Notes under the pieces: model-generated
Databases searched by the model: none
What the model was told of the DNA's origin: nothing
What the model saw: only the letters and a program-made list of their open reading frames with translations
Program-made: the position numbers and the translations under genes
DNA from: an uncultured Clostridia bacterium
GTDB lineage: Bacteria > Bacillota_A > Clostridia > UMGS1840 > HGM11507
DNA: 14,914 nucleotides
Direction of reading: 5' to 3'
NCBI GenBank assembly: GCA_934403665.1
Contig: CAKRUL010000006.1
Location: 1-14,914, forward strand
In this document: one piece after another, positions 6,249 to 13,474 of the stretch
Layout of the letters: each line of letters opens with the position of its first letter
Numbering within the stretch: position 1 is the first letter of the stretch

Positions 6249-7385
6249 GTGAAACAAGGAAACAAGTGGTATTGTATTTTCTTCTGCGCCGTTTTGCTCG
6301 CCTTTTGCATCGCGAATATTGCCACTCCGCAAAAGGCTTTTTCAGACAACGAAAACCGTTCTTTGATGCAATTTCCCGTACCTTCCGCGGAAAGTATCCT
6401 CTCCGGAGACTTTATGTCAGACTTTGAAAGCTATTCCACCGATCAGTTTATCGGCCGCGACTTCTTTATCCGGGTCAAGGCGCTTTCAGAACGTGCCTCG
6501 GGAAAAAAGGAAAACAACGGAGTCTACTTTGCAAAGAATGATTTTCTGATTCAAAAACCGCCGGCTTTGGATCGGCGCATTTTAAACACAAACATAACGG
6601 CACTTCAAAAGCTGAAATCCCTCGGTACCTTTGACATCAAGACCGTCCTGGTTCCAACCGCCTACGAAATCGAAAAGGAAGAACTTCCGGCATATGCCTA
6701 TCAGCCGGTTCAGCGAGAGATTGTCGCTTTGACCTCCTCGCTTCTGAATCCGAGCGGCATCAATCTCATTGACCCGTATCCCGTGCTGAGGGAACACCGG
6801 CAGGAACATCTCTATTACCGCACCGACCATCATCAGACAGCCTATGGAGGCTATTATACGTATCAGGTGATTGCCCAGGCATTGGGGATCACGCCTTATG
6901 CAATGGATGCTTTCACCGTTCGGGAAATGTCGCATGATTTCTATGGCACAACTTGGTCGGAAGCAACCTTGCCTTATATTCCTCCGGACACGATTGATCT
7001 GTTTGAACCCCGTTTCGACATCCGTTTCACAACGGAATTTGTCGGAGAAAACAAAAAAATAGATGGGCTCTATGATATGGAGGCACTCCGCCAAAAAGAC
7101 AAATATGTGATGTATCTGGGCGGAAACCATCCGATTACCAAAGTCACCAGCTCTCTGCAAAACGGAAAAAAACTGGCGGTTTTCAAGGACTCCTATGCGC
7201 ACAACATCGTCCCCTTTCTTGCAAATCATTATCAGGAGATTTATATGATTGATCCGCGCTATTATAATCTGGATCCCGTCGCCTATCTGCAAGAAAACAA
7301 GATCACCGATGTTTTGGTGCTTTACAGTGCCTCCAATTTTGCTTCAGACACCAATCTGTTTAAAATCAGCGCCTATCTGAAATAG
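6249..7385 (+). CDS. DHHW/AlgJ-like extracytoplasmic protein
   Basis: This 378-residue protein has an N-terminal signal anchor (about residues 7-25) and is otherwise extracytoplasmic. It starts with FSDNENRSLMQFP (31-43), as in AlgJ and DHHW-family proteins. The central motif is TDHHQT (192-197), where the fourth residue of the usual DHHW signature is Gln. KDSYA (313-317) probably holds the catalytic serine of the SGNH-like fold. Such proteins accept the acyl group from the MBOAT partner and pass it to the glycan. The start is GTG 6249, set by a full AGGAGGTGAT (6236-6245) that overlaps the acyltransferase stop; the closer ATG at 6244 runs into a stop after two codons. It is last in the operon and is followed by a terminator. 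Confidence 0.88.
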   Translation: MKQGNKWYCIFFCAVLLAFCIANIATPQKAFSDNENRSLMQFPVPSAESILSGDFMSDFESYSTDQFIGRDFFIRVKALSERASGKKENNGVYFAKNDFLIQKPPALDRRILNTNITALQKLKSLGTFDIKTVLVPTAYEIEKEELPAYAYQPVQREIVALTSSLLNPSGINLIDPYPVLREHRQEHLYYRTDHHQTAYGGYYTYQVIAQALGITPYAMDAFTVREMSHDFYGTTWSEATLPYIPPDTIDLFEPRFDIRFTTEFVGENKKIDGLYDMEALRQKDKYVMYLGGNHPITKVTSSLQNGKKLAVFKDSYAHNIVPFLANHYQEIYMIDPRYYNLDPVAYLQENKITDVLVLYSASNFASDTNLFKISAYLK

Positions 7386-7408
7386 AAAGACGGCACGAAA
7401 GGAAAATG

Positions 7409-7447
7409 AAAAGAAGATGCAAAAAGTTGTTTCGGCATCTTCTTTTT
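7409..7447 (+). terminator. Intrinsic terminator of the DUF4358-MBOAT-DHHW operon
   Basis: AAAAGAAGATGC (7409-7420) pairs with GCATCTTCTTTT (7435-7446), with a 14-base loop and a trailing T run. It begins 23 bp after the DHHW gene and separates that operon from the fluoride channel gene. Confidence 0.85.
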
Positions 7448-7482
7448 GTTTGCAATTTTTCTATCCTTATTCGGATATTTTG

Positions 7483-7491
7483 TGGTAGAAT
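7483..7491 (+). promoter_or_regulatory. Possible extended -10 promoter of the fluoride channel gene
   Basis: TGGTAGAAT gives a TGn extension plus a -10 box TAGAAT (7486-7491). No good -35 is seen 16-18 bp upstream. Transcription would start near 7498, leaving a leader of about 48 bases with no recognisable fluoride riboswitch. Confidence 0.4.
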
Positions 7492-7545
7492 AGGCTTATG
7501 GAACAGTGTGTATTTTTTACAAGCTTCAGAAAGGAGAAAAATGAT

Positions 7546-7923
7546 ATGCTGAATGCATTGTCTGTCGGTTTCGGCGGTTGCATCGGAGCGATGCTCCGCT
7601 ACCTGCTTGGAACCTCCCTTTTTCAGAACAGCCATTTTCCCTATGCGACCCTGCTGGTGAATGTGATTGGGGCGTTTCTCATGGGGATTCCGACGCAGCT
7701 ATTTGCGGAAACGATTTTGATTTCCCCTCGTGCCAAGCTGTTTTTAACCACAGGGCTGCTCGGCGGCTTCACCACGTTTTCCACCTTCTCGCTGGAAACC
7801 GTCAACCTGATGGAAGCCGGGAAACCAATCGCCGCATTTCTCTATGCCGGGTTCAGCTTGGCATTGTGCCTTGCCGGCACGTTTCTCGGAAAACTTCTTG
7901 TTGCCGCTTTGATAAAAGGCTAA
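7546..7923 (+). CDS. crcB: Fluoride ion channel FluC/CrcB
   Basis: This 125-residue, four-helix membrane protein is of normal length for FluC, which works as an antiparallel dimer to let toxic fluoride out of the cell. Diagnostic stretches are GGCIGAMLRYLLG (10-22), the pore-lining asparagine in LLVNVIGAFLMG (N39), and the Gly/Thr/Phe box TTGLLGGFTTFSTFSLE (68-84), which contains the phenylalanines of the fluoride path. The frame extends back to 7498, but ATG 7546 follows AAGGAG at a nine-base distance and gives the normal N-terminus. Only one copy is seen here; many Firmicutes carry two adjacent crcB genes. The next gene follows 146 bp later in the same direction. Confidence 0.95.
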   Translation: MLNALSVGFGGCIGAMLRYLLGTSLFQNSHFPYATLLVNVIGAFLMGIPTQLFAETILISPRAKLFLTTGLLGGFTTFSTFSLETVNLMEAGKPIAAFLYAGFSLALCLAGTFLGKLLVAALIKG

Positions 7924-8069
7924 CGGTTTTTGCGCTTTACAGAGAATGCCGCTAATATTCCCCTCTCTTCTCTCATAACTATAAAGGGTATTATCATTTT
8001 AACGTGAGAGGGAGCCGGCGGAGGTATGCAGTTTCCCTCTTCCATGTTTCGCACGGAGGGACTCGGGAA

Positions 8070-9635
8070 ATGATCAGCAAAAAAGCGGTTTTTTACAGCG
8101 CAATGGTATTGACTCTTTCCAATACATTGCTTCAGATCCTTGGATTCGTTTATCGTATTATTATCAGCCGGATGGCAGGCGCAGAAGGAATGGGTGTTTA
8201 TCAGCTCATTTTCCCTTATTATAATATCATTATGGGAATTTCGGTGTCGGGACTCACCACCGCAATCAGCCGGCTCTCCGCAGAAAAACATGTCCTTTTG
8301 GGAAACAACGGGGTGCGGCGGCTGGTTTTTCTGTCTGTTAAGGTGTTTCTGGCTCTCTATCTATGCCTTTTCGTTTTCAGCTATACCTGTGCCGACTGGA
8401 TCGCCGGAACACTTTTGGGCGATATCCGAACCAAATGGGGCATTTTGCTCCTTCTGCCCTGTCTCCTTTTCACGGGCTTTGAAAACATCTTCAAGGCCGC
8501 CTTTTACGGAACAAACCGTGTTATCCCGCCCTCTGTCTCCGAGCTCACGGAGCAAACCGTGCGGATTCTCGCAGTCGCACTTTTCCTTTACGCAGTTCCC
8601 GTTCGGGATCCTGCCGTCACCACCGCTCTCATTGTTGCCGGAATGATTGTGAGTGAGCTGTTCAGCAACGGAATTCTCTCCTTCTTCTTCCGAAAATACT
8701 TTCAAAAACAGGCTGCTCCCCCAAAAAATGACCGTCTGCTCCGCGATATTTTTGCCATCGCAGTCCCCTTATCGACGGGCGGTCTTATCATCAATGTGCT
8801 TTCCTCCGTTAATAAGATTATCATCCCGCAAAGATTAATGTTCTTCGGTCTCGGTCAGAAGGAGGCTTTGGAGGCTTTCGGGATTCTGTTTGGCATGACA
8901 CTGCCGCTTTTAATGATGCCCACTGTTTTTATCGCCTCTCTGTCCACCGCCATCATGCCCCGCATTTCCAAAAGTATTGCGCTCGGAAACCACAAGGATG
9001 TACAGCGAAAAATCACAAAAACCATCCACGCGACCAGTCTTCTTATGATGCCTGTGGTTGCCATCCTGATTCCTCTTGGAGACACTCTTTGTGAATTGCT
9101 TTATCGTCAGCCCCTTGCGGCACAGCACATTCTTCCGCTGGGGATCGCCGTCATTTTTATGTTCTATGAAATGATTTCCGTATCCATTTTAAACGGCGCA
9201 GGATTCCAGCGTATCAGCACCTTTCACATGGTGCTCGGCTCTGTCACGGAGCTGATTCTGACTTATGCGCTGGCCGGCAAATACGGGATGAGCGGATATA
9301 TTGCCGCCTTTCTTGCCAGCACCGCTCTTACTGTTTTTCTCAATATGCGGATTCTCGTAAAAAAAGTTTCTGTGCAAGTGGAATTCCGGCTCTGGTTTTT
9401 GCATCCGCTTCTCTCCTCCCTTGTGACAGGACTGTTTGTTCGTGCGGCACACGAGACCATTCTGCGGCAGTATGGAGATCCCTATATTGCTCTGACGGTT
9501 TCCCTCCTGTTCGGCTTTGTGCTTTATGCCGTCATTCTGAAATTGCAGGGAATCCATATTCTGCGCTATCTTCGCACCCTGGTGCCTGCAAAGGAGAGAA
9601 ATCACAGTGTTCTGTATTCCTTTGGCAAGAGATGA
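8070..9635 (+). CDS. spoVB: SpoVB-like oligosaccharide flippase (MOP/polysaccharide biosynthesis family)
   Basis: This 521-residue polytopic membrane protein has the length and N-terminal signature of SpoVB and related flippases (GFVYRIIISRMAGAEGMGVYQLI, about residues 25-47, in two parts). It then has alternating hydrophobic segments consistent with about 14 helices. Such proteins move lipid-linked sugar precursors across the membrane; SpoVB acts in spore cortex peptidoglycan synthesis. The frame is open back to GTG 8004, but ATG 8070 follows GGAGGG at nine bases and gives the usual MISKKAVFYSA start. No other sporulation gene is adjacent, so it could instead serve another envelope polymer, possibly the one modified by the upstream acyltransferase set. 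The name is therefore given with moderate certainty. No clear terminator follows it. Confidence 0.8.
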   Translation: MISKKAVFYSAMVLTLSNTLLQILGFVYRIIISRMAGAEGMGVYQLIFPYYNIIMGISVSGLTTAISRLSAEKHVLLGNNGVRRLVFLSVKVFLALYLCLFVFSYTCADWIAGTLLGDIRTKWGILLLLPCLLFTGFENIFKAAFYGTNRVIPPSVSELTEQTVRILAVALFLYAVPVRDPAVTTALIVAGMIVSELFSNGILSFFFRKYFQKQAAPPKNDRLLRDIFAIAVPLSTGGLIINVLSSVNKIIIPQRLMFFGLGQKEALEAFGILFGMTLPLLMMPTVFIASLSTAIMPRISKSIALGNHKDVQRKITKTIHATSLLMMPVVAILIPLGDTLCELLYRQPLAAQHILPLGIAVIFMFYEMISVSILNGAGFQRISTFHMVLGSVTELILTYALAGKYGMSGYIAAFLASTALTVFLNMRILVKKVSVQVEFRLWFLHPLLSSLVTGLFVRAAHETILRQYGDPYIALTVSLLFGFVLYAVILKLQGIHILRYLRTLVPAKERNHSVLYSFGKR

Positions 9636-9761
9636 TTTTTCTGCACCATATCAAAGCCTGAAACTCTCAAAGGAAAGTGCTTTTCGTCTGCCGAAATTGC
9701 GTCTTTTTCAAAGGAGTGATTCCGGCAAACAAAAACATTTTGTGAATTTAATATTTACCAC

Positions 9762-9790
9762 TTGAATTTTTATAAAAAAAGGTGTACAAT
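9762..9790 (+). promoter_or_regulatory. Strong sigma-A promoter of the iron alcohol dehydrogenase gene
   Basis: TTGAAT (9762-9767), 17 bp of A/T-rich spacer, TACAAT (9785-9790). The predicted start is near 9797, with a leader of about 67 bases that contains the Rex-like dyad and ends in GGGAGG. Confidence 0.82.
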
Positions 9791-9805
9791 TTATTTTGAA
9801 AGTGA

Positions 9806-9823
9806 TTGATAAATATTTAACAA
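9806..9823. promoter_or_regulatory. Putative Rex (NADH/NAD+ sensor) operator
   Basis: TTGATAAATATTTAACAA fits the clostridial Rex consensus TTGTTAA-N4-TTAACAA with one difference (A for T at the fourth base). The site covers about +10 to +27 of the dehydrogenase transcript, where bound Rex would block transcription. Outer arms TTTTGAAA (9794-9801) and TTTCAAAA (9824-9831) extend the symmetry. Rex controlling fermentative alcohol dehydrogenases by redox state is established for Firmicutes; the assignment here is from sequence match only. Confidence 0.72.
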
Positions 9824-9863
9824 TTTCAAAATCACGAAAAATTTACGCTGGGAGGAATTCATT

Positions 9864-11033
9864 ATGGCAAGATTCACATTACCGAGAGATTTGTATTTCG
9901 GAGCAGGCTCCATTGAAGAGCTGTCCAATCTGAAAGGCAAGAAAAAAGCAATCATTGTAACTGGCGGTTCCAGCATGCAAAAGTTTGGCTTTCTCAAAAA
10001 AGTGGAAGACATTCTGAAAAAAACAGGTTTGGAAGTAAAACTGTTTGAGGGTGTCGAGCCGGATCCTTCTGTGGAAACCGTTTATCGCGGCGCAAAAGAA
10101 ATGCAGGAATTTGAACCGGACGTTATCGTATCCATTGGCGGAGGTTCTCCGATTGATGCTGCAAAAGCAATGTGGGTATTTTATGAGCATCCGGAGCTGA
10201 CCTTTGATGACATCAAAGATCCCTTCAGCATTCCGGAACTGCGCAAAAAAGCAATTTTTGTTGCAATTCCCTCCACTTCCGGTACTGCAACCGAAGTAAC
10301 GGCTTTCTCTGTTATTACTGATTACAGCTCTTTGGTCAAATATCCTTTGGCTGATTTCAATATCACTCCGGATATCGCGATTCTGGATCCGGACATTGCA
10401 TCCACCATGCCGCCCAAGCTTGTCGCGCACACCGGTATGGACGCAATGACCCATGCAATTGAAGCATACACCGCAAGTCTGGCAAGTCCTTTTTCCGATC
10501 CGCTCGCACTGAAGGCAATTTCTATGATTGATGATTCCATCGTGGATTCCTATAATGGCGACAAGGATGCAAAAAGTGCAATGCACACGGCACAGTGTTT
10601 GGCCGGTATGGCATTCTCCAATGCTCTGCTTGGAATTGTTCATAGTCTGGCACATAAAACGGGTGCTCAGTTTGATTTGCCGCATGGTCTTTGCAACGCA
10701 ATCATGCTTCCCTATGTTATCGCATACAACTCCAAAGTGTGCATGAAGAAATATGCTGAAATTGCAAGATTCATCGGTCTGCCCGGTGCGACTGACAAAC
10801 AGCTGACCAACTCTCTGATTGAGGAAATCAACCGTTTGAACCGTACCCTGAACATTGCGCCTACCTTCAAGGAAAACGGCGTGGAAGAATCTTACTTAAA
10901 AGAACACATCGATTTCATTGCGGAAAACGCACAGAAAGACCCCTGTACCGGTTCCAACCCCAGAGAAGCCTCTGTGGAAGATCTGAAAAAGATTTTGGAA
11001 TGCTCTTACTACGGTACACCGGTTAATTTCTAA
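9864..11033 (+). CDS. Iron-containing alcohol dehydrogenase (group III)
   Basis: This 389-residue soluble enzyme is full length for the Fe-ADH family and should interconvert aldehydes and alcohols with NAD(P)H, regenerating oxidised cofactor in fermentation. It shows the nucleotide-binding VTGGSSM (32-38), IGGGSPIDAAKAMW (91-104), PSTSGTATEVT (136-146) and the metal site in GMDAMTHAIEAY (191-202) with D193 and H197, then GIVHSLAHKTGAQFDLPHG (257-275) with H260 and H274 as remaining ligands. It resembles the C-terminal half of AdhE and butanol-dehydrogenase-type enzymes; substrate and cofactor preference cannot be fixed by eye. GGGAGG lies about eight bases before ATG 9864. It is a single-gene unit with its own promoter, Rex-like site and terminator. 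Its codon use is A/T-richer than that of its neighbours, as in a highly expressed gene. Confidence 0.95.
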   Translation: MARFTLPRDLYFGAGSIEELSNLKGKKKAIIVTGGSSMQKFGFLKKVEDILKKTGLEVKLFEGVEPDPSVETVYRGAKEMQEFEPDVIVSIGGGSPIDAAKAMWVFYEHPELTFDDIKDPFSIPELRKKAIFVAIPSTSGTATEVTAFSVITDYSSLVKYPLADFNITPDIAILDPDIASTMPPKLVAHTGMDAMTHAIEAYTASLASPFSDPLALKAISMIDDSIVDSYNGDKDAKSAMHTAQCLAGMAFSNALLGIVHSLAHKTGAQFDLPHGLCNAIMLPYVIAYNSKVCMKKYAEIARFIGLPGATDKQLTNSLIEEINRLNRTLNIAPTFKENGVEESYLKEHIDFIAENAQKDPCTGSNPREASVEDLKKILECSYYGTPVNF

Positions 11034-11045
11034 CCAATGTAAAAA

Positions 11046-11091
11046 CAAAACAGCCGGAAGAACGGTAAACCCGTCCTCCCGGCTGTTTTTT
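11046..11091. terminator. Bidirectional intrinsic terminator of the alcohol dehydrogenase and the small gene
   Basis: AAAACAGCCGG (11046-11056) pairs with CCGGCTGTTTT (11078-11088), with further inner pairing (ACGG/CCGT). It is followed by seven Ts on the plus strand and TTTTGTTTTT on the minus strand. It lies 12 bp after the dehydrogenase stop and about 70 bp after the stop of the convergent small gene. Confidence 0.9.
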
Positions 11092-11162
11092 TATATCCTG
11101 TCAAAAAATATTCTGCCCTTGTACGCGTCTTTCAAAACGAATTCGCATCCTGTTACAATTGG

Positions 11163-11357
11163 TCAGAACAAAACATCCACCGCTTCTCCTTCATTGATTT
11201 CATACTGGGCAATCAGGCTGTTCAAGTTGGCCGTTACCATAACCATAAGATTCAAAAGCGTTTGCAGTTCTTTGAGTGATCTTCCTTTTGCAATGCTAAA
11301 GGTAACGATCGTCGCCAAAGCCAGTAATTCATCCGGCGACATTTCACTGTCCAGCAT
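11163..11357 (-). CDS. Small acidic protein of unknown function (64 residues)
   Basis: I do not recognise this family with confidence. The 64-residue product reads as two amphipathic helices: an acidic start MLDSEMSPDELLALATIV and a second helix LKELQTLLNLMVMVTANLNSLI, then a short acidic tail ending VDVLF. There is no signal peptide or cysteine. It could be a small helical oligomerising or adaptor protein. ATG 11355-11357 is chosen with GGAAG seven bases upstream; a GTG fifteen bases earlier (11370-11372) is in frame but touches the AGGAG. An extended -10 promoter, a near-perfect palindrome upstream and a shared terminator downstream argue that it is a real, separately controlled gene. Confidence 0.7.
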   Translation of the reverse strand: MLDSEMSPDELLALATIVTFSIAKGRSLKELQTLLNLMVMVTANLNSLIAQYEINEGEAVDVLF

Positions 11358-11439
11358 GTTATCACTTCCCACTCCTGGTCGAACCTCTTTTTCGGAGCTT
11401 TTTGTTCAGATAATCCTATTTTATGACTCCGGCTTCCGC

Positions 11440-11448
11440 ATTATAACA
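11440..11448 (-). promoter_or_regulatory. Extended -10 promoter of the small unknown gene
   Basis: On the minus strand TGTTATAAT (TATAAT at 11440-11445). No good -35 is seen; the place where it would lie is taken by the palindrome at 11455-11478. The start point would be near 11433, giving a leader of about 75 bases. Confidence 0.6.
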
Positions 11449-11454
11449 AGAACC

Positions 11455-11478
11455 CATGAAAATCAGCTGTTTTTCATG
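11455..11478. repeat. 24-bp near-perfect palindrome at the -35 position of the small gene
   Basis: CATGAAAA (11455-11462) and TTTTCATG (11471-11478) flank T-CAGCTG-T, so 22 of 24 positions are symmetric. It lies between the sugar kinase stop and the small gene and has no U run on either side, which argues for a protein-binding site more than a terminator. Confidence 0.6.
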
Positions 11479-11510
11479 TCCTTATTTTCTTTCCGTTCGT
11501 GTGAGCGCGT

Positions 11511-12539
11511 TTATCTGTCCATCTCGCTCTGAATTCCTTCTGCGTTGTGTGCCTTGATGATTCCCTCAATTTCATTGATACTGCTTGCGCACATATCTCC
11601 GTTTACCGTGTTTTTCACAGCCGCCATGGCATTCCCTATCTGAACGGCATGCTGAATGGTGGAATGCTGGATAATCCCATACAGCATCCCTGCAACATAA
11701 GCATCTCCGCTTCCGATTCGATCCACAACCTCTATATTCTCATAGGGCTTTTCCTGATAGAACTGCCCGTCATAATATACTTTTGATGAAAAATTATGTC
11801 TGGTAGGACTTTTGACAACACGCTGCGTCGTGGCGACCAGTTTACAGCCAAATTCATCGCAATAGCTTTTCATAATCTCTTCCAGCGTTCCGGTTTTCCG
11901 GAACATTCTGCGGGAGGTTTCCTCCGAAACAAACAGAATATCCACATAAGGAAGCACCGATTCAATGGTTTTCTTTGCCTCCTCCTCGCTCCATAAAGAT
12001 GCCCTGTAGTTTACGTCAAAGGAAATGGCAACGCCCCTGTCGTGAAAATTTTTAATCAATGCAATCGCCGTTTCACGAAGCTTTTCGTTCAGTGCCAGAG
12101 AAATGCTGCTGATATGAAAAACGCTCGCCTTATCATAAATATCCGGATCAATTTCCTCCAGCGAAAGGGTTGTCATGGAAGAAGCCGCCCGGTCATATAT
12201 CACCGATGATTTCCGGGGATATGCGCCACTCTCGTAATAATAAATGCCAAGCCGTTTTTCGTCCGATGTATCATAGACTACATAGTCATCACTGACATTC
12301 CCGTAACGGATTTTATTGCGGATAAAATGCCCGATTTTACTTTCCGGCAGTTTTGTGATAATGGCAGATCGCACGCCAAGAACAGCCGCTCCGGACACCA
12401 CGTTTAACTCAGAGCCTCCTGCGTTTTTTTCAAACACTTCACTTTGCGAAATTTTCTCCTTATTCTGCGGAGATAAGCGCAGCATCACCTCGCCAAACCC
12501 CACCAAATCAAATTCTTTGCCTTTCTGAATAAAGTCCAT
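11511..12539 (-). CDS. PfkB-family sugar kinase (2-keto-3-deoxygluconate kinase-like)
   Basis: This 342-residue ribokinase-fold enzyme phosphorylates a sugar or sugar acid with ATP. It has the first PfkB signature region AGGSELNVVSGAAVLG (40-55), FDVNYRASLW (174-183) typical of KdgK-like kinases, and the second signature DRIGSGDAYVAGMLYG (273-288) with catalytic D279 and the anion-hole GSGD. The similarity favours 2-keto-3-deoxygluconate or fructose as substrate, but no aldolase or uronate pathway gene is adjacent, so substrate is open. The longest frame begins at TTG 12576-12578; I choose ATG 12537-12539 because GAGGAG lies seven bases before it. It is a single-gene unit with a consensus promoter and a dyad near the transcription start. 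Confidence 0.88.
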   Translation of the reverse strand: MDFIQKGKEFDLVGFGEVMLRLSPQNKEKISQSEVFEKNAGGSELNVVSGAAVLGVRSAIITKLPESKIGHFIRNKIRYGNVSDDYVVYDTSDEKRLGIYYYESGAYPRKSSVIYDRAASSMTTLSLEEIDPDIYDKASVFHISSISLALNEKLRETAIALIKNFHDRGVAISFDVNYRASLWSEEEAKKTIESVLPYVDILFVSEETSRRMFRKTGTLEEIMKSYCDEFGCKLVATTQRVVKSPTRHNFSSKVYYDGQFYQEKPYENIEVVDRIGSGDAYVAGMLYGIIQHSTIQHAVQIGNAMAAVKNTVNGDMCASSINEIEGIIKAHNAEGIQSEMDR

Positions 12540-12570
12540 GCTCTTACTCCTCACTTCTAAAACAATGTTT

Positions 12571-12593
12571 CTCGGCAATCCCCTCTTGCCAAG
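12571..12593. promoter_or_regulatory. Dyad at the sugar kinase transcription start, possible operator or leader hairpin
   Basis: On the minus strand CTTGGCAA (12586-12593) and TTGCCGAG (12571-12578) flank GAGGGGA. The 8-bp arms pair with one G-U in RNA. The dyad spans the predicted +1 region, fitting a repressor site for a sugar-responsive regulator not encoded in this window. Confidence 0.45.
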
Positions 12594-12596
12594 TTA

Positions 12597-12625
12597 AGTA
12601 TAAAGCTTTCTCGCCCGAATGTCAA
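12597..12625 (-). promoter_or_regulatory. Consensus sigma-A promoter of the sugar kinase gene
   Basis: On the minus strand TTGACA (12620-12625), 17 bp, TATACT (12597-12602). The start point is near 12590, giving a leader of about 50 bases. Confidence 0.82.
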
Positions 12626-12712
12626 TGCACTCTGTTGTATGAAGGAAAAGAAGTTTCATTGAGAAGCCCTGAAAAGATTTCCCGATCGAAAGGAAACGCA
12701 AACAGAAGGATG

Positions 12713-12750
12713 AAAATGGGATGCAACCGTCATTTTCTGCATCCCATTTT
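12713..12750 (-). terminator. Terminator of the superoxide dismutase gene
   Basis: AAAATGGGATGCA (12713-12725) pairs with TGCATCCCATTTT (12738-12750), with a 12-base loop. On the minus strand the hairpin ends in only four Us; on the plus strand a longer T run follows. It begins 10 bp past the dismutase stop and separates it from the sugar kinase. Confidence 0.75.
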
Positions 12751-12759
12751 TTGCATTCT

Positions 12760-13389
12760 TTAATTTTCCGCTTTTTCAAAACGCCGGTTTACCATCTCCC
12801 AGTTCACCACGTGAAACCAGTTATCAATATAATCCGCACGGCGGTTCTGATATTTTAAGTAATAAGCATGCTCCCATACATCCAGATTGAGAAGCGGAAT
12901 CAAGCACTTTGGAATCGTTGTATCCTGATTAGGTGTTGTCAGAATCATCAGGCATCCGTTTTGCGGATTTTTTGCCAGCCATGCCCAGCCGGATCCGAAA
13001 ACAGAAAGAGCCGCCTCTTTCATTTTATCCTGAAAAGCTTTCTGTGACCCGAACTGTTTTTCTATTTCTGAAAGGATTCTGCCTTCCGGCTTCTCTTGAG
13101 AATGGGGCGCCATCCCGTCAAAGAAAAAATTGTGGTTGTATACGCCGCCGCCATTGTTGCGGACGGCAGTCCGAATCTCCCGGGGAAGATACGGAATGTT
13201 ATATAATAAACGCTCCAGCGGGAACCGGTACAAAACCGGGCATTGATCCAGAGCCTGATTCAAATTGTCTACATATGCCCCCAAATGCTTGTCGTGATGA
13301 ATCCGCATAGTGCGCTCGTCAATAAAGGGCTCCAAAGCATCATAAACATAGGGAAGCGGACGCAGGGTATATTTTTTTTGCTGCTCCAA
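12760..13389 (-). CDS. sodA: Superoxide dismutase (Mn/Fe family)
   Basis: This 209-residue cytoplasmic enzyme converts superoxide to peroxide and oxygen. Metal ligands by alignment with E. coli SodA are H31 (in IHHDKHLGAYV), H86 (VYNHNFFF), D170 and H174 (NLDVWEHAYY); the second-shell Tyr39 is also present. Gln155 in TPNQD takes the Mn-type position of the outer-sphere glutamine, and Gly is found where Fe enzymes carry it, so Mn or cambialistic use is likelier. The longest frame starts at GTG 13396-13398, but that codon lies on the AGGAGG itself; TTG 13387-13389 lies eight bases after AGGAGG (13398-13403) and is the likely start. It is divergent from the DUF134-Mrp genes and may share their dyad-covered control region. 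Confidence 0.93.
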   Translation of the reverse strand: MEQQKKYTLRPLPYVYDALEPFIDERTMRIHHDKHLGAYVDNLNQALDQCPVLYRFPLERLLYNIPYLPREIRTAVRNNGGGVYNHNFFFDGMAPHSQEKPEGRILSEIEKQFGSQKAFQDKMKEAALSVFGSGWAWLAKNPQNGCLMILTTPNQDTTIPKCLIPLLNLDVWEHAYYLKYQNRRADYIDNWFHVVNWEMVNRRFEKAEN

Positions 13390-13445
13390 ACAGCTCACCT
13401 CCTGCTTTCATTGTATTCCTTCTTTGCTTTTTTGTGCCGAAGCAC

Positions 13446-13474
13446 TTGACAATTGAGCATATGCACATTATACT
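13446..13474 (+). promoter_or_regulatory. Consensus promoter of the DUF134-Mrp/NifX genes
   Basis: TTGACA (13446-13451), 17 bp, TATACT (13469-13474). The start point is near 13481, giving a leader of about 70 bases. An oppositely directed TATAAT (13467-13472, minus strand) overlaps the -10 and could serve the dismutase, though no good -35 for it is visible. Confidence 0.8.

Noticed and set aside
7386..7545. Fluoride riboswitch in front of crcB
   Set aside because: I looked for the GGCGATGG-type start and the conserved pseudoknot of the crcB motif and found neither; the stretch holds the terminator of the previous operon, a possible -10 and the ribosome binding site.
9879..10685. 268-residue open frame opposite the alcohol dehydrogenase
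   Set aside because: It lies wholly within the dehydrogenase on the other strand, is rich in Cys, His and Arg, and resembles no protein; it is a shadow of the coding frame.
13410..13415. TACAAT as -10 of the superoxide dismutase
   Set aside because: The transcript would start on the ribosome binding site itself (13398-13403), and no -35 lies 17 bp upstream.
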